Assembly: GCF_000698555.1 (NCBI RefSeq) | Contig: NZ_JFHE01000002.1 | Location: 248,001-312,000 of the forward strand | DNA: 64,000 nucleotides | Origin: Caballeronia grimmiae | GTDB lineage: Bacteria; Pseudomonadota; Gammaproteobacteria; Burkholderiales; Burkholderiaceae | Direction: 5' to 3' | In this document: positions 15,601 to 23,760 of the stretch, piece by piece | How positions within the stretch are numbered: the stretch's first letter is position 1 | How the letters are laid out: each line of letters begins with the position of its first letter | Notes under the pieces: model-generated | Database searches by the model: none | The model's input: the letters and a program-made list of their open reading frames with translations, nothing else | Told to the model about the DNA's origin: nothing | Program-made: the position numbers and the translations under genes

Positions 15601-18550
15601 GAGCGACGCGGGACGCGCGCTCGTCACCCGCTTTGCGCGGGGCGCGCCGCTCGACGATGCGGCATCGTCCATACCGGCGCGCTTTGCATCGATAGCAGCG
15701 CGCTTTGCCGATCGCGAAGCCATCCGCTTCGAACAGCACACGCTGAGCTATGACGCGCTCGACGCTATGAGCGAGCGCATTGCCAGCGGCTTGCAGGCAC
15801 ATGCCGGCGCGGGATCATGCGTGGGTGTTGCCATGGCCAAGGGACCGCTTCTCGTCGCCGCGATTCTCGGCGTGCTGAAGGCAGGTTGCGCTTACGTGCC
15901 GCTCGACCCTTCATATCCGGCCGAGCGCCTCATGCATTTCGCGAGTAACTGCGCGCTGGAAGTCTGTATAACCGATGCCCACGGCCGCGCCGGACTCGAA
16001 GCCGCGCAACTCTCGCACCTCGTCTTCGTCGACGCTGGCCTGCTCGCGCAAGCGGCCCCACGCGCGCTGGCGGAAGTCTCGCCCGATGCGCTCGCTTACG
16101 TCATTCACACCTCCGGTTCGACGGGCAAGCCGAAGGGCGTGCTGATCGAACATCACAGCGTCGTGCGAATGATCGCGGGCGCGGCCATCGCGCTCGACTA
16201 TGCGGCGGGCTGTGTCAGCACGCTCGTTGCATCGACGAATTTCGATGCCAGCGTGCTCGAGATTTTCCTCGCGCTTCTGAACGGCGGCACGCTCGTCATC
16301 GCACCGGAAACAGCGCGCCGCGACCCCGACCTGCTGCACCACTTGCTCGAACGTGAATGCGTGACGCATGCCATTCTCGCGCCGGTGCTCTTGCAAGGTT
16401 TGCCGAAGGAGCCATTGCCTTCCTTGAAGATGCTTGCGTTCGGCGGCGATACCCTCGACGAAACCGCCGCACGGTGGTGGGCCGGCAGGACGCGTCTTTT
16501 CTCGTTGTACGGTCCGACCGAAGCCACCGTCATGGCGACCTTCGGCCAGATCGCGCCCGATGGCCGCGTGCGCGTGCTCGGCAAGCCCTTGCCAGGTTAC
16601 GACGTGTATCTGCTGGACGCGCAGTCGCAACGCGTGCCGCCGGGGTCGATTGGCGAGTTGTGCATCGGCGGGGACAATCTCGCACGCGGTTACCGCAACG
16701 AAGCGACGCTGACCCTGCGCCGCTTCGACGCCGATCCGTTCGCGGACAAGCCGTATGCGCGGATGTATCGCACCGGCGATCTGGGCCGTTATCTGGAAGA
16801 CGGCGTGATCGAGTACTTCGGTCGCAACGACGAGCAGGTCAAGTTGCGCGGCTTTCGTATAGAACTCGGGGAGATCGAGAATGAGCTTGCGGCCCTGCCA
16901 GGCGTGGCGAACGTGGCCTGCGCCATTCGCGGCGCGGGCGAGCAGCGCTATATCGCGGCGTACTACGTGCTTGCCGGGAACGCGCAGATCGATGAAGACG
17001 CCATGCGCGCGCACATTGCCGCCACGCTGCCGGACTACATGGCGCCTGCTCGCTATATCGGCCTGGCGGCGCTGCCGCTTTCCGGCTCCGGCAAGATCGA
17101 CCGCAAGGCGTTGCCCGAGCCGGCGGCACAGTCGAGCGGCGAGCCGCCACGCGCGGGACTGGAAACGCAGATCGCCGCCATCTGGTGCGCGCTGCTTCAT
17201 CTGGATGCCGTCAGCCGCGAAGACGATTTCTTTCGCCTGGGCGGTAACTCCATCCTTGCAATGCGAATGCACGCACGCGTGCGCGCCGAAACGGGTCTGG
17301 ACTTCGCGATGCCCGCGTTTTATCGCGCGCCGACCATCGCGAGCCTTGCGAGCCGCGAAGACGAGGATGACATCGCCCGCGCCGTGGCGGACGCCGCCTT
17401 GCCGCTCGCGCCGGTCGATCCCGCGCTGCCCGCATGGCGCGAGACCGGCGCCGCGCGCATCCGCAACGTGATTCTGACGGGGGCGAGCGGGTTCATCGGC
17501 ATCCATTTGCTTGCCGAAGTGAGCCATGTCGCCGATACCGTCTTCTGCCTGCAACGCTGCGACGATCCTGCAGCCGGCCTCGGGCGTCTCGTCGATGAAG
17601 CACGCGTTGCGGGACTGGCGATCGACTTCTCACGCGTGCGGGTGCTTAGCGCCGATCTCGCGAAACCGCGTCTGGGCGTGTCCGAGGCCGACTGGAACCA
17701 TCTTGCCGTACACGCCGATGCCATCCTGCATGGCGGCGCGCACGTGCATCATCTGCATGGGTATGGCAGTCTCAAGGCGGCGAACGTGGGCGGCACCGAG
17801 GCGTTGCTGCAACTCGCGCTCTCGGTGCGCATGAAGCCGATGTGCTTCGTGTCGACCATGTCCGTGCCGATGATGCTGGAAGGCGCGACGCGCGTGGAGG
17901 AACGCATCGCGAGCGGCAGACCGCAATCCGACAACGGCTACCTGCTCGGCAAATGGGTCAGCGAACAGCGCGTGCTGGCCTATAGCCGCGCGCATGGCCT
18001 GCCTGCCACGGTCGTGCGGGTCGGCAATGTCACGGGGCACGCCGAAACCGGGTACAGCAACTATCGGCAGAACCACTTCTGGCTCTTCAATCAGGGATGC
18101 ATTCAGCTAGGCGCGTATCCTGCCACCGGGCAAACCGTCGAGATGACGCCCGTGAATTTGCTGGCGCGCGCCCTTTGCGCGCTTGCGCTGAATCCGCGCG
18201 ACGGCCTGCATGTCGCCAATCTGCAAAATCGGGAATGCATGAGTCAGGATGCGTGGTTCGAGGCGCTCGGCAAAGAAGGGCTGCATGCTTTGCCGGAAGC
18301 GCCGGAAGCATGGAAGCAGCGTCTGGCCACGCTGGACTCGGCCAACGGTCTGGCGCTGCTGCGCGACTTCTATACCGGCGATCTCACCTTCCACGACATG
18401 CCTGTCGATCAGATCGGGACCATCGCGCGGCTCGCGCAACTCGATGTGCGTTTCACAATCGACTATGCACGGTTGATACGGGTCTACGTGCGTTATCTGC
18501 GTGACGAAGGCTTTCTTCCTGCCAACACGCGCGACGCGGAAGTGATGTAA
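12257..18550 (+). CDS. Dimodular nonribosomal peptide synthetase with terminal reductase (A-T-C-A-T-R)
   Basis: 2,097 residues from a GTG; truly the continuation of the preceding frame. Order: tail of a condensation domain (1-95); adenylation 1 (about 100-600, YVIYTSGTTGKPKG); carrier 1 (FFEAGGHSLLAT, near 638); condensation 2 with intact HHAMFDG (near 826); adenylation 2 (YVIHTSGSTGKPKG, near 1280); carrier 2 (FFRLGGNS, near 1660); NAD(P)-binding thioester reductase (VILTGASGFIG, near 1737, to the end). My alignment to GrsA gives pocket codes DALFMGIVL and DALIAGLVM, both hydrophobic-type. The product is expected to be a dipeptide aldehyde, which may cyclise to an imine or pyrazinone as in the AusA family. 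No MbtH, PPTase or export gene adjoins. Confidence 0.9.
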   Translation: MLCERDHLPHDALLLGDIRGELLTRFCRRPERQDVSIYLRTSGDITLDVQVRHPQSARGLAIALEHYAALLSRLDAQLDTPLAGLDFDTPSLAARRRAWSHGGPLAAAPRDVLACFDDIVRAQPDAPALSGPDARFTYAELAAAASCIARALKAHGGPEALVGLCVSRGARVVAGMLGVMAAGAGYVPLDPLMPEERLRFMAEDASLAAVIADADTEARVRAAFACPVLRIEDMLDASASPCQPCALSRGAESAHAAYVIYTSGTTGKPKGVVIERGMLAHMIASLEGRYERGPATRWLQFASVNFDASVLEIFNPLTHGGQIVVAPDHVRADPEALFDFLVEARITHAFLPPAVLRLLPRRPLPDLDTIMCGGEASDDDTVRFWSSVTRLSNIYGPTEITVLCTENLFGDQKLANQLGRPLPGYAIHLLDANARAVPLGGIGEICIGGASVARGYLHRPEMTAEKFIDDADGRGRLYRSGDLGRFMPNGEIEFLGRNDFQVKVRGYRIEIAEVEHVIATQPEVSAVCIGTYPHQGSVALVAWYTANGLDAAGLRSRLETRLPAYMIPAFLVPVAHWPLTLNGKLDRALLPAPAAASSQKSARAFDALERAVQSAWAETLGVSAEVIDESSHFFEAGGHSLLATLACGRIGAALGVSLKPGLLLAHPAFGAFCEALRNAMIHDDPLPALLHDEAAAHGVAVTSGIAEAMFHRVRLNRMDNAYNIVIRADFSREVNPLALHAALRRLFARDALFSASLSDASGGLRLLPNASGEAVQIPIESATAEQIGAHIDAWTTAPVHPDDTPCWRARLLLDVESGASTLLFCVHHAMFDGWSLTLLLEELAANYEGRALEHRTLNWFDYCAWKHRVAHTTAFARAQRYWANKLEGMALRVELPCDFATRRADANRVIPMHLTQEQAGKLRNIAHTRGTTLSPVLFALHLVWLWRVSGQATLASGYPQAGRDVPGSESVYGMLVSMAVMKMQIDPRQAFGELVSAVHAQMLDDREHLLATPFEAGVADIGAVNTLFSLQSGIDLHARIGDGGVSVQELPSKTSKADISVILYADRQGGIDGRIEYDGSLFEAGTAHAMHDVLTTLIDSAANQPAAFVGDLAYLSDAGRALVTRFARGAPLDDAASSIPARFASIAARFADREAIRFEQHTLSYDALDAMSERIASGLQAHAGAGSCVGVAMAKGPLLVAAILGVLKAGCAYVPLDPSYPAERLMHFASNCALEVCITDAHGRAGLEAAQLSHLVFVDAGLLAQAAPRALAEVSPDALAYVIHTSGSTGKPKGVLIEHHSVVRMIAGAAIALDYAAGCVSTLVASTNFDASVLEIFLALLNGGTLVIAPETARRDPDLLHHLLERECVTHAILAPVLLQGLPKEPLPSLKMLAFGGDTLDETAARWWAGRTRLFSLYGPTEATVMATFGQIAPDGRVRVLGKPLPGYDVYLLDAQSQRVPPGSIGELCIGGDNLARGYRNEATLTLRRFDADPFADKPYARMYRTGDLGRYLEDGVIEYFGRNDEQVKLRGFRIELGEIENELAALPGVANVACAIRGAGEQRYIAAYYVLAGNAQIDEDAMRAHIAATLPDYMAPARYIGLAALPLSGSGKIDRKALPEPAAQSSGEPPRAGLETQIAAIWCALLHLDAVSREDDFFRLGGNSILAMRMHARVRAETGLDFAMPAFYRAPTIASLASREDEDDIARAVADAALPLAPVDPALPAWRETGAARIRNVILTGASGFIGIHLLAEVSHVADTVFCLQRCDDPAAGLGRLVDEARVAGLAIDFSRVRVLSADLAKPRLGVSEADWNHLAVHADAILHGGAHVHHLHGYGSLKAANVGGTEALLQLALSVRMKPMCFVSTMSVPMMLEGATRVEERIASGRPQSDNGYLLGKWVSEQRVLAYSRAHGLPATVVRVGNVTGHAETGYSNYRQNHFWLFNQGCIQLGAYPATGQTVEMTPVNLLARALCALALNPRDGLHVANLQNRECMSQDAWFEALGKEGLHALPEAPEAWKQRLATLDSANGLALLRDFYTGDLTFHDMPVDQIGTIARLAQLDVRFTIDYARLIRVYVRYLRDEGFLPANTRDAEVM

Positions 18551-18559
18551 GGCGTGGCA

Positions 18560-18591
18560 CGCTGCCGTCTCGTTGCGGCGAGGCGGCAGCG
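18560..18591. terminator. Hairpin after the NRPS
   Basis: CGCTGCCGTCTCG pairs with CGAGGCGGCAGCG with one mismatch and a 6-base loop, nine bases after the NRPS stop. There is no T-run, so it is a possible terminator or transcript-end stabiliser. Confidence 0.5.
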
Positions 18592-18810
18592 TTACGCGGA
18601 TGTGATGGTTCAATACCCGCGGGCCGCGTTCACTAGATACGCGCCGTGATTGAGCTTATCGAACTTATTCGCATTGGATGATTCATTCGATGACGGCCTC
18701 ACTCGCCACGACGAACGCACTCAATACGCCCGCTGGCTTGCCAAGCGTGCCGACATAGACGCGATGCTCGGACCCGGCACGCCGAAGCCGTGCGCGAGAT
18801 CGACGACGAG

Positions 18811-19263
18811 CTACGCGCCGGATCGATCGTAAGACGGCGGTTGCGGGTTGTGGGCCGGGTTGGTGTCGAACTTTCGGACTTCCGCGATGACATCGCTTGC
18901 GTGTGCTGCCAGTTCCTGGAGATCGAGTTCGAGCGCGTCGGCGATGGCCTTGTCGTACACTTCATCGCCATTCACATACAGCGCGAAGGCTTCGAGATAT
19001 TTCGCTTTCTTCTCGGGATTTTCGATGGTTTCCCGTGTCCATCGATACAACGGGTAATGCTCCGTGCCTTCGCGCTCCGCTTCGGCCACATAGTCGGCGA
19101 AGGCATCGAACTGGCATTTCAACTGAGCGTCGTGTCGCTCGAGCACTCTGTTGAGAGACGATAGCGCCGGATTGCTTCTATCCTTGCGCGCCAGTTCCGC
19201 GTATGGGGGACTTAGGCGGACGCGCACCTGATATTGCCAATCGTCATTTGACCTCTCGTTCAT
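18811..19263 (-). CDS. Conserved hypothetical protein, 150 residues
   Basis: The start is the ATG with a strong GGAGGAGA ribosome site eight bases upstream. The protein is soluble, charged and helix-rich, with aromatic segments DWQYQVRVRLSPPYAELARK and EHYPLYRWTRETIENPEKKA. No signal peptide, membrane segment or catalytic motif is visible. I recognise the general pattern from Burkholderia genomes but no function. It follows the membrane hydrolase gene on the same strand after a gap of about 200 bases holding repeat DNA. Confidence 0.75.
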   Translation of the reverse strand: MNERSNDDWQYQVRVRLSPPYAELARKDRSNPALSSLNRVLERHDAQLKCQFDAFADYVAEAEREGTEHYPLYRWTRETIENPEKKAKYLEAFALYVNGDEVYDKAIADALELDLQELAAHASDVIAEVRKFDTNPAHNPQPPSYDRSGA

Positions 19264-19398
19264 TAAAGTCTCCTCCAGAGCAGTATCCGGCGGCAACGAA
19301 TGCGTTCAGCGTAACGCTGACGCTGCCTTGCTTAATCGGTCTTTGTAGCTTCGCTCTGCTCAAGTGATCTCCGAGGCACGATTCGTTTGATAAGCCGG

Positions 19399-19465
19399 CA
19401 ATGCAATTTGCCGATTTGCATTCGGCATTCATTATGCAGCGCGTGGCATGCAGCATTGAATTCAA
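19399..19465. repeat. Degenerate heptad-repeat element
   Basis: Many ATGCA, GCATT and GCATGC units at about 7-base spacing between two reverse-strand genes, overlapping the 3' end of the upstream hydrolase. More degenerate than the copy at 31777-31845. Confidence 0.5.
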
Positions 19466-21471
19466 CGCGGCGCCTGCTTTCCGTGCATTCGCACGATCGG
19501 CCGAGGCTCCGCGTCACGCCCTTGCAAGCGCCACGCGCGCAGGGTATCGAGGGCGACCGAGTTGCGCACATAGCGATGCCAGACGAACGCGAGATCAAAA
19601 ATCAGAATCGCGAGCCACCACGCATACAGGAAGAGCACACCTCCGAGCACCACGGGCCATAGCGCCTTGTCTTCGAGATCGCCCCAGAGCCGCACGCCGA
19701 CGATGAGCACCGTCATCAGCGTTCCCATGCCGACGATCACCCGCCGTCCCCAGCGCGGCTTTCGCGGTGCGAACCAGCCCGAAAGCGCAACGACCACGCC
19801 TGCCGCGACGAACACGAGCTTGCCGACGATTGAATCTTGCATGCGATCGTGCACGAGGTTCGCAAACGGTCCCGCAAGAAACTCGGCCACATCCGGAAGC
19901 AGCACCACCCAGAAGAGAAGCGCACCACCGCAGAACGCCGCCAGCGCAACGACGCGCCATCGCAGCCATGCATCGGTGCGCATCGCACCGCGTGCCTTGA
20001 CGAGGCGAGGAATGCGCGCGGCGACGGTCGTGCCCATCAGCAGGCACGCGAGCGCGAAGACCGAGCGCGTGAGATGGATGAACGCAGGCGCGCCGCTCGA
20101 ACTGTCGGCGTCGGATGATGCGGTCACGGCCTTGTACACAAAAAACACGGCTGCGAGATGTAGCGCAAAGCTCAGGAGATAGGGGATCGACGTACTCACG
20201 ATGCCCCGCGCACGGCGGCTTACCGGAGGGCGCGCGGTCGGTTTGCCGAGCATGACGTCTTCGATGAAGTGATTGAAGACGCCGGCATCGGTCCAGTAGT
20301 CGGTGTGCGCTTTGCCGGGCAGCCAGTAGCGGGCGAATCCATAGTCGTGCTTGTCTTCGAATTCGAACGCCTTGCAGCCTGCTGCGCTCAGATAGGCTCG
20401 CGTGGTGTCGAGGGCAAAGCCCACGGGATCGCCAAAGTCGTAGTAGTTGCGCCATTTGATGCGCGCGTCGAGCCGCAACGGATCGCCAGTCCGGTCGGGC
20501 AGCATGATCCCGCCGTCTGTTTCGCGCGTGGTGAGCGCCATGTTTCTCCATAGGTCAGGCCACAACAACACGTGCTTGTCGATGGGCGAGCCGATCGTCA
20601 TGAAGCCCCGCAAGCACTTCACCCAATCCGTGCTGATCGCCTGTTTCTTGTCCTTGGGATCTTGTATCGAAGACTGCGAGAGTGCATGCAAAATGCCGAG
20701 GAAGCTGATGACGGTGCCCTCGCTATGGGCGATGAGATACACCTCCGGCGCGCAGTTGCAGCGCGTCGTGACGAGGTCGACCAGGCGTTTCATCACGCGA
20801 TGGAAGCGATAGACGATGGTGTCGCGATGCTGCTTGAAGTCCGCCACGAGCTGAACGTCGCCGACATAATCGCGCAGGACGGGTGCGAGATCGAACTTGA
20901 AGACGCCGGCCTTTTCCGTCACGGCGAGCAGGCTTTGCATGACCGCGACGGTCTCCACGACCTCCTCGACGACGCCCGCCGCAAGCGAGAAGTCGGCGGG
21001 TTCGAGCTTTCGCTCCCGCACGTTCAGCATGTAGGCGGCCTGCGCGCGGCTCACGATGGACAGGCCCCACGCTTTGCTTTCTTCGAGCGTGTCGTCCTGC
21101 TTGACCACTTCGCGCGGTATGTCTGCCCAATAGACTTCGGCGAAGCCGAGTGCCGAATAGAAGGCGCGTTGCTCGGCGGTGTAAGGGCCGCCCTGTGGCA
21201 AGTCGAGCTGACGCACATCGACTTCGCCGACGCCCGCGATATCGAAATAGCCGAGTGGCATGACCGGCAACGGCGGATCGTAACGCGCGCCGAACTGGCT
21301 GGCGACCGAGCGTACGGTGTCGCTATGCAACTGATTGCCGATACCGTGTATCGCGACGACGATTTTCTGCACGCGCGGCGCAATCGGTACATTGGATGCA
21401 CTCGCGGTGTCCAATGCTGATGCAGTGCGTTCACCGCGTCCACTCGCCGTATCCTGTGATGCAGCGTCCAT
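19462..21471 (-). CDS. Membrane-anchored alpha/beta hydrolase-like protein
   Basis: 669 residues from the ATG after GGGGAG. The N-terminal half has IVVAIHGIGNQ (an oxyanion-type HG motif, near residue 40) and a nucleophile elbow LIAHSEGTVISF (Ser in a His-Ser-Glu-Gly context, near 265). The C-terminal 200 residues hold about five or six hydrophobic helices, then a basic tail. This suggests a lipase- or esterase-type domain facing the cytoplasm and anchored in the inner membrane. Substrate unknown; similar architectures are found next to secretion loci in Burkholderia, but no such locus is here. Confidence 0.75.
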   Translation of the reverse strand: MDAASQDTASGRGERTASALDTASASNVPIAPRVQKIVVAIHGIGNQLHSDTVRSVASQFGARYDPPLPVMPLGYFDIAGVGEVDVRQLDLPQGGPYTAEQRAFYSALGFAEVYWADIPREVVKQDDTLEESKAWGLSIVSRAQAAYMLNVRERKLEPADFSLAAGVVEEVVETVAVMQSLLAVTEKAGVFKFDLAPVLRDYVGDVQLVADFKQHRDTIVYRFHRVMKRLVDLVTTRCNCAPEVYLIAHSEGTVISFLGILHALSQSSIQDPKDKKQAISTDWVKCLRGFMTIGSPIDKHVLLWPDLWRNMALTTRETDGGIMLPDRTGDPLRLDARIKWRNYYDFGDPVGFALDTTRAYLSAAGCKAFEFEDKHDYGFARYWLPGKAHTDYWTDAGVFNHFIEDVMLGKPTARPPVSRRARGIVSTSIPYLLSFALHLAAVFFVYKAVTASSDADSSSGAPAFIHLTRSVFALACLLMGTTVAARIPRLVKARGAMRTDAWLRWRVVALAAFCGGALLFWVVLLPDVAEFLAGPFANLVHDRMQDSIVGKLVFVAAGVVVALSGWFAPRKPRWGRRVIVGMGTLMTVLIVGVRLWGDLEDKALWPVVLGGVLFLYAWWLAILIFDLAFVWHRYVRNSVALDTLRAWRLQGRDAEPRPIVRMHGKQAPR

Positions 21472-21626
21472 GTGCGACTCCCCGCCGGTAGTCCTGCGAT
21501 GCGTCTTTCGCTGCGAGCTGCCGCTGCCGTGCCGCTGTCCCGGTGCCGCAGAGCAGTCCTGCACGATTGAGATTAGGCTATTTCGCGACCGCTCGGCATG
21601 CTGAATGCAATCGACTCATGCAAGAT

Positions 21627-22550
21627 TCAACCGCCTCGCGCAAGCCCTGACTCCAGCGCAACGCCGTTCCAAAGGTGCATCGCCGCATAGGCGCGCCACG
21701 GACGCCACCGTTCGACGTACGCGCGTTGCTGCGCTGGCTTCAGGAGCGATGGCTCGCGTCGCGCGATCGCCTGCATCAGCACGAGATCGGCATCGGGCCA
21801 AGCGTCGGGGTCGCGCAGGGCGCGCATCGCAACGTAGCCGACAGTCCACGGACCGATGCCGGGCATTGCGAGCAACTCGCGCTTCAAATGCTCGCGGTCC
21901 GCGCCGGGCGTGTCGATCGGCAGCGCACCTGTCGCGACTGCGTGCGCGAAGCGCTGCACGGTCTCAACGCGCTTGCCCGGCATGCCGATCTGGGCGAGGT
22001 CCGCATCGGCAAGTTCGCGTGGAGTAGGAAACCGCCACGCCGTGCCTTCGTGCGGATGGCCGTCGATGCGCCGCCCCGCGCGCTGGACGATGCGGCCCAT
22101 TATCGTCGATGCACCCTTCACGCTGACTTGCTGGCCGACAATGGTTCGCACCACTAGCTCGAATCCGGACCACGCGCCCGGTACACGCAGACCAGGAGTC
22201 GCCTCGACGAGCGGCCCGAGCAGCGGATCGTGCGAAAGGCAGCGCGCGATTTCATGCGGGTCGACGTGCACGTCGAACAGCCGCGAAAGCGGGACGGCGA
22301 GTTCATCGGCGTGGCGGTGCACATCGCCCTGTACGGTCGCGATCAGGCAATGCTTGCGTGCGTGCGGCCGCACTTCGACGATGCCGACATCGCCGCGCCA
22401 TTCGATCGCGCGACGGTAAACGCCTCCTTCCACCGATTCAACGCCTGCCGACGCTCTCCCGCCGATGAATGCGATGAGCCGTGCCCAGTCGAAAGGGCGC
22501 TTGTACGGTAGTTCGATGGTCGCGGCGGAGGGTAACTGCGTCGAGTGCAT
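21627..22550 (-). CDS. alkA: DNA-3-methyladenine glycosylase II (AlkA type)
   Basis: 307 residues. An N-terminal AlkA mixed domain (IELPYKRPFDWARLIAFIGG) is followed by the helix-hairpin-helix glycosylase fold: ELVVRTIVGQQVSVKGA near 130 and LLAMPGIGPWTVGYVAMRAL near 233, with the catalytic Asp in DAWPDADLVL. The enzyme removes alkylated purines in base excision repair. In many relatives this part is fused behind an Ada methyltransferase/regulator domain; here it stands alone. The start codon lies in GCATGC-type repeat DNA with no clear ribosome site, so the first residues are uncertain. Confidence 0.9.
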   Translation of the reverse strand: MHSTQLPSAATIELPYKRPFDWARLIAFIGGRASAGVESVEGGVYRRAIEWRGDVGIVEVRPHARKHCLIATVQGDVHRHADELAVPLSRLFDVHVDPHEIARCLSHDPLLGPLVEATPGLRVPGAWSGFELVVRTIVGQQVSVKGASTIMGRIVQRAGRRIDGHPHEGTAWRFPTPRELADADLAQIGMPGKRVETVQRFAHAVATGALPIDTPGADREHLKRELLAMPGIGPWTVGYVAMRALRDPDAWPDADLVLMQAIARREPSLLKPAQQRAYVERWRPWRAYAAMHLWNGVALESGLARGG

Positions 22551-22582
22551 CTTGTATGCAGAATGATGAATGCCATGATGAG
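22548..22582. repeat. Heptad-repeat element at the AlkA start
   Basis: Units ATGCAGA, ATGATGA and ATGCCAT follow each other at exact 7-base spacing, touching the AlkA start codon. Member of the window-wide family, without a convincing hairpin here. Confidence 0.45.
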
Positions 22583-22642
22583 GGCGCTCATTTACGGCTA
22601 AGTTTTCACGTCGACAATGGCTCCATCGAAACGGAGGCCAAC

Positions 22643-22780
22643 ATGAACGCCATCACTATCAGTATCGTCGCAATCGCCATCACAGCTGCGCTGGCCGTGG
22701 TCTCTCCGATCGGGCGCCACGTTGAGCATAGGAGCGCCGCGGGCAACGACCATCACGCGGCATGGGTCGCCCGTGGTTAG
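22643..22780 (+). CDS. Small membrane peptide, 45 residues
   Basis: ATG preceded by GGAGGCCAAC at ideal spacing. The product begins MNAITISIVAIAITAALAVV, one hydrophobic helix or uncleaved signal, then a short His-rich polar tail (RHVEHRSAAGNDHHAAW). It lies alone between AlkA and the convergent FCD regulator. The strong ribosome site and helix argue for a real small protein; function unknown. Confidence 0.55.
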   Translation: MNAITISIVAIAITAALAVVSPIGRHVEHRSAAGNDHHAAWVARG

Positions 22781-22854
22781 TTGAAACTCTCTGCAGCATG
22801 CTAGAGCGTGCGTCCGACTGCCCGTTCGGCCAAGCCATTCTCGCACGCAGCGAA

Positions 22855-23598
22855 TTACGCTTGCTTCGCACCACGCCCGGCCGGCGAGGCGGGCTTCACC
22901 GTCGTTAGCGTGCGCTCGGCGAGCACCGCATCCCGCTTGCCGAGCAAATGCCGACGCAGGATCGCAGCCATGCGCGGTCCGTCGCGCGTCTCCAAGGCCG
23001 AGATCATCTCTTCGTGTTCGCGTATCGCGCTGTCCCACTTCGGCGTCTGGAAATTCGAGCGGAAGCGTAGCGCCTGCAAGCGTCGGTTAATCGACACATA
23101 CGTTTGCCTGAGGGCGGTATTGCGCGCCGCCTCATTGATCTTGTCGTGAATCGCGCGATTGCGTGCGTAATACCCCGACAAGTCATTCTGCGCGCGACAG
23201 GCGACCATCGCTTCGTGCAGCAACTTGATTTCCGCGATCTCAGCGGGCGTGATGCGCTCGCATGCCAGTTCACCCGAGAACGCCTCCAGGCCGCTCATCA
23301 ACTCGAACATCTCGCGGATCTCGAGGTCGCTCATCTGCGACACCGACGCGCCCCTGTTCGGGGCGATGTCGATCAGACCTTCGGCAGCCAGCACCTTGAG
23401 CGCTTCCCGCAGCGGCGTGCGCGAGATGCCGAGCGTTTCGCACAGCTTGCGCTCGTTGAGCTTGACGCCGGGCGCGAGCATTCCTTCGACGATGAAGTTG
23501 CGCAGGTTGTCCACAACCGTGTCGTGCAAGCGGAGGCGTTCCAGCTTCGGCAGGAGCGCGGGCGACAAGCGCGCTTCCGGGACGTCAGGATTTTGCAT
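22855..23598 (-). CDS. GntR family regulator, FCD subfamily
   Basis: 247 residues: winged helix near 35-90 (KLCETLGISRTPLREALKVL) and an all-helical FCD ligand domain with the Asp/His metal-site pattern (RNRAIHDKINEAARN). Such proteins respond to carboxylic acids. It is divergent from the aminotransferase cluster; its start codon lies inside ATTTTGCATTCAAT, half of the perfect palindrome at 23723-23738, so it probably controls itself and the catabolic genes. The GAGGTATTG segment before the ATG acts as a ribosome site. Confidence 0.9.
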   Translation of the reverse strand: MQNPDVPEARLSPALLPKLERLRLHDTVVDNLRNFIVEGMLAPGVKLNERKLCETLGISRTPLREALKVLAAEGLIDIAPNRGASVSQMSDLEIREMFELMSGLEAFSGELACERITPAEIAEIKLLHEAMVACRAQNDLSGYYARNRAIHDKINEAARNTALRQTYVSINRRLQALRFRSNFQTPKWDSAIREHEEMISALETRDGPRMAAILRRHLLGKRDAVLAERTLTTVKPASPAGRGAKQA

Positions 23599-23603
23599 TC
23601 AAT
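23590..23603. promoter_or_regulatory. Half-matching FCD operator over the regulator start
   Basis: ATTTTGCATTCAAT matches the left arm and centre of the operator at 23723-23738 and overlaps the regulator's start codon, a position suited to autorepression. It could also be a chance member of the GCAT repeat family. Confidence 0.4.
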
Positions 23604-23722
23604 ACCTCGAAACTCGTTTCGGCAATTTTATCTCACTGGAAGCGGAAAAAACCGCCAGCGGGTTATCCCTAGGCCGTTCGGCCTAATAAAACCTTTGCCT
23701 GACTCACCCACTGCGCTAGAGT

Positions 23723-23738
23723 ATTTTGCATGCAAAAT
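23723..23738. promoter_or_regulatory. Perfect 16-bp palindrome, probable FCD regulator operator
   Basis: ATTTTGCATGCAAAAT is perfectly self-complementary and lies 22 bases before the aminotransferase start, facing the GntR/FCD gene. FCD regulators commonly bind TTTGNATNCAAA-type dyads, so this fits in form and place. Confidence 0.65.
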
Positions 23739-23760
23739 TCAATTTGAAGGGTTCGCCACC

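Noticed and set aside
23104..23760. Upstream extension of the aminotransferase frame
   Set aside because: It overlaps the FCD regulator on the other strand; the ATG at 23761 follows the operator and a ribosome site and matches family length.
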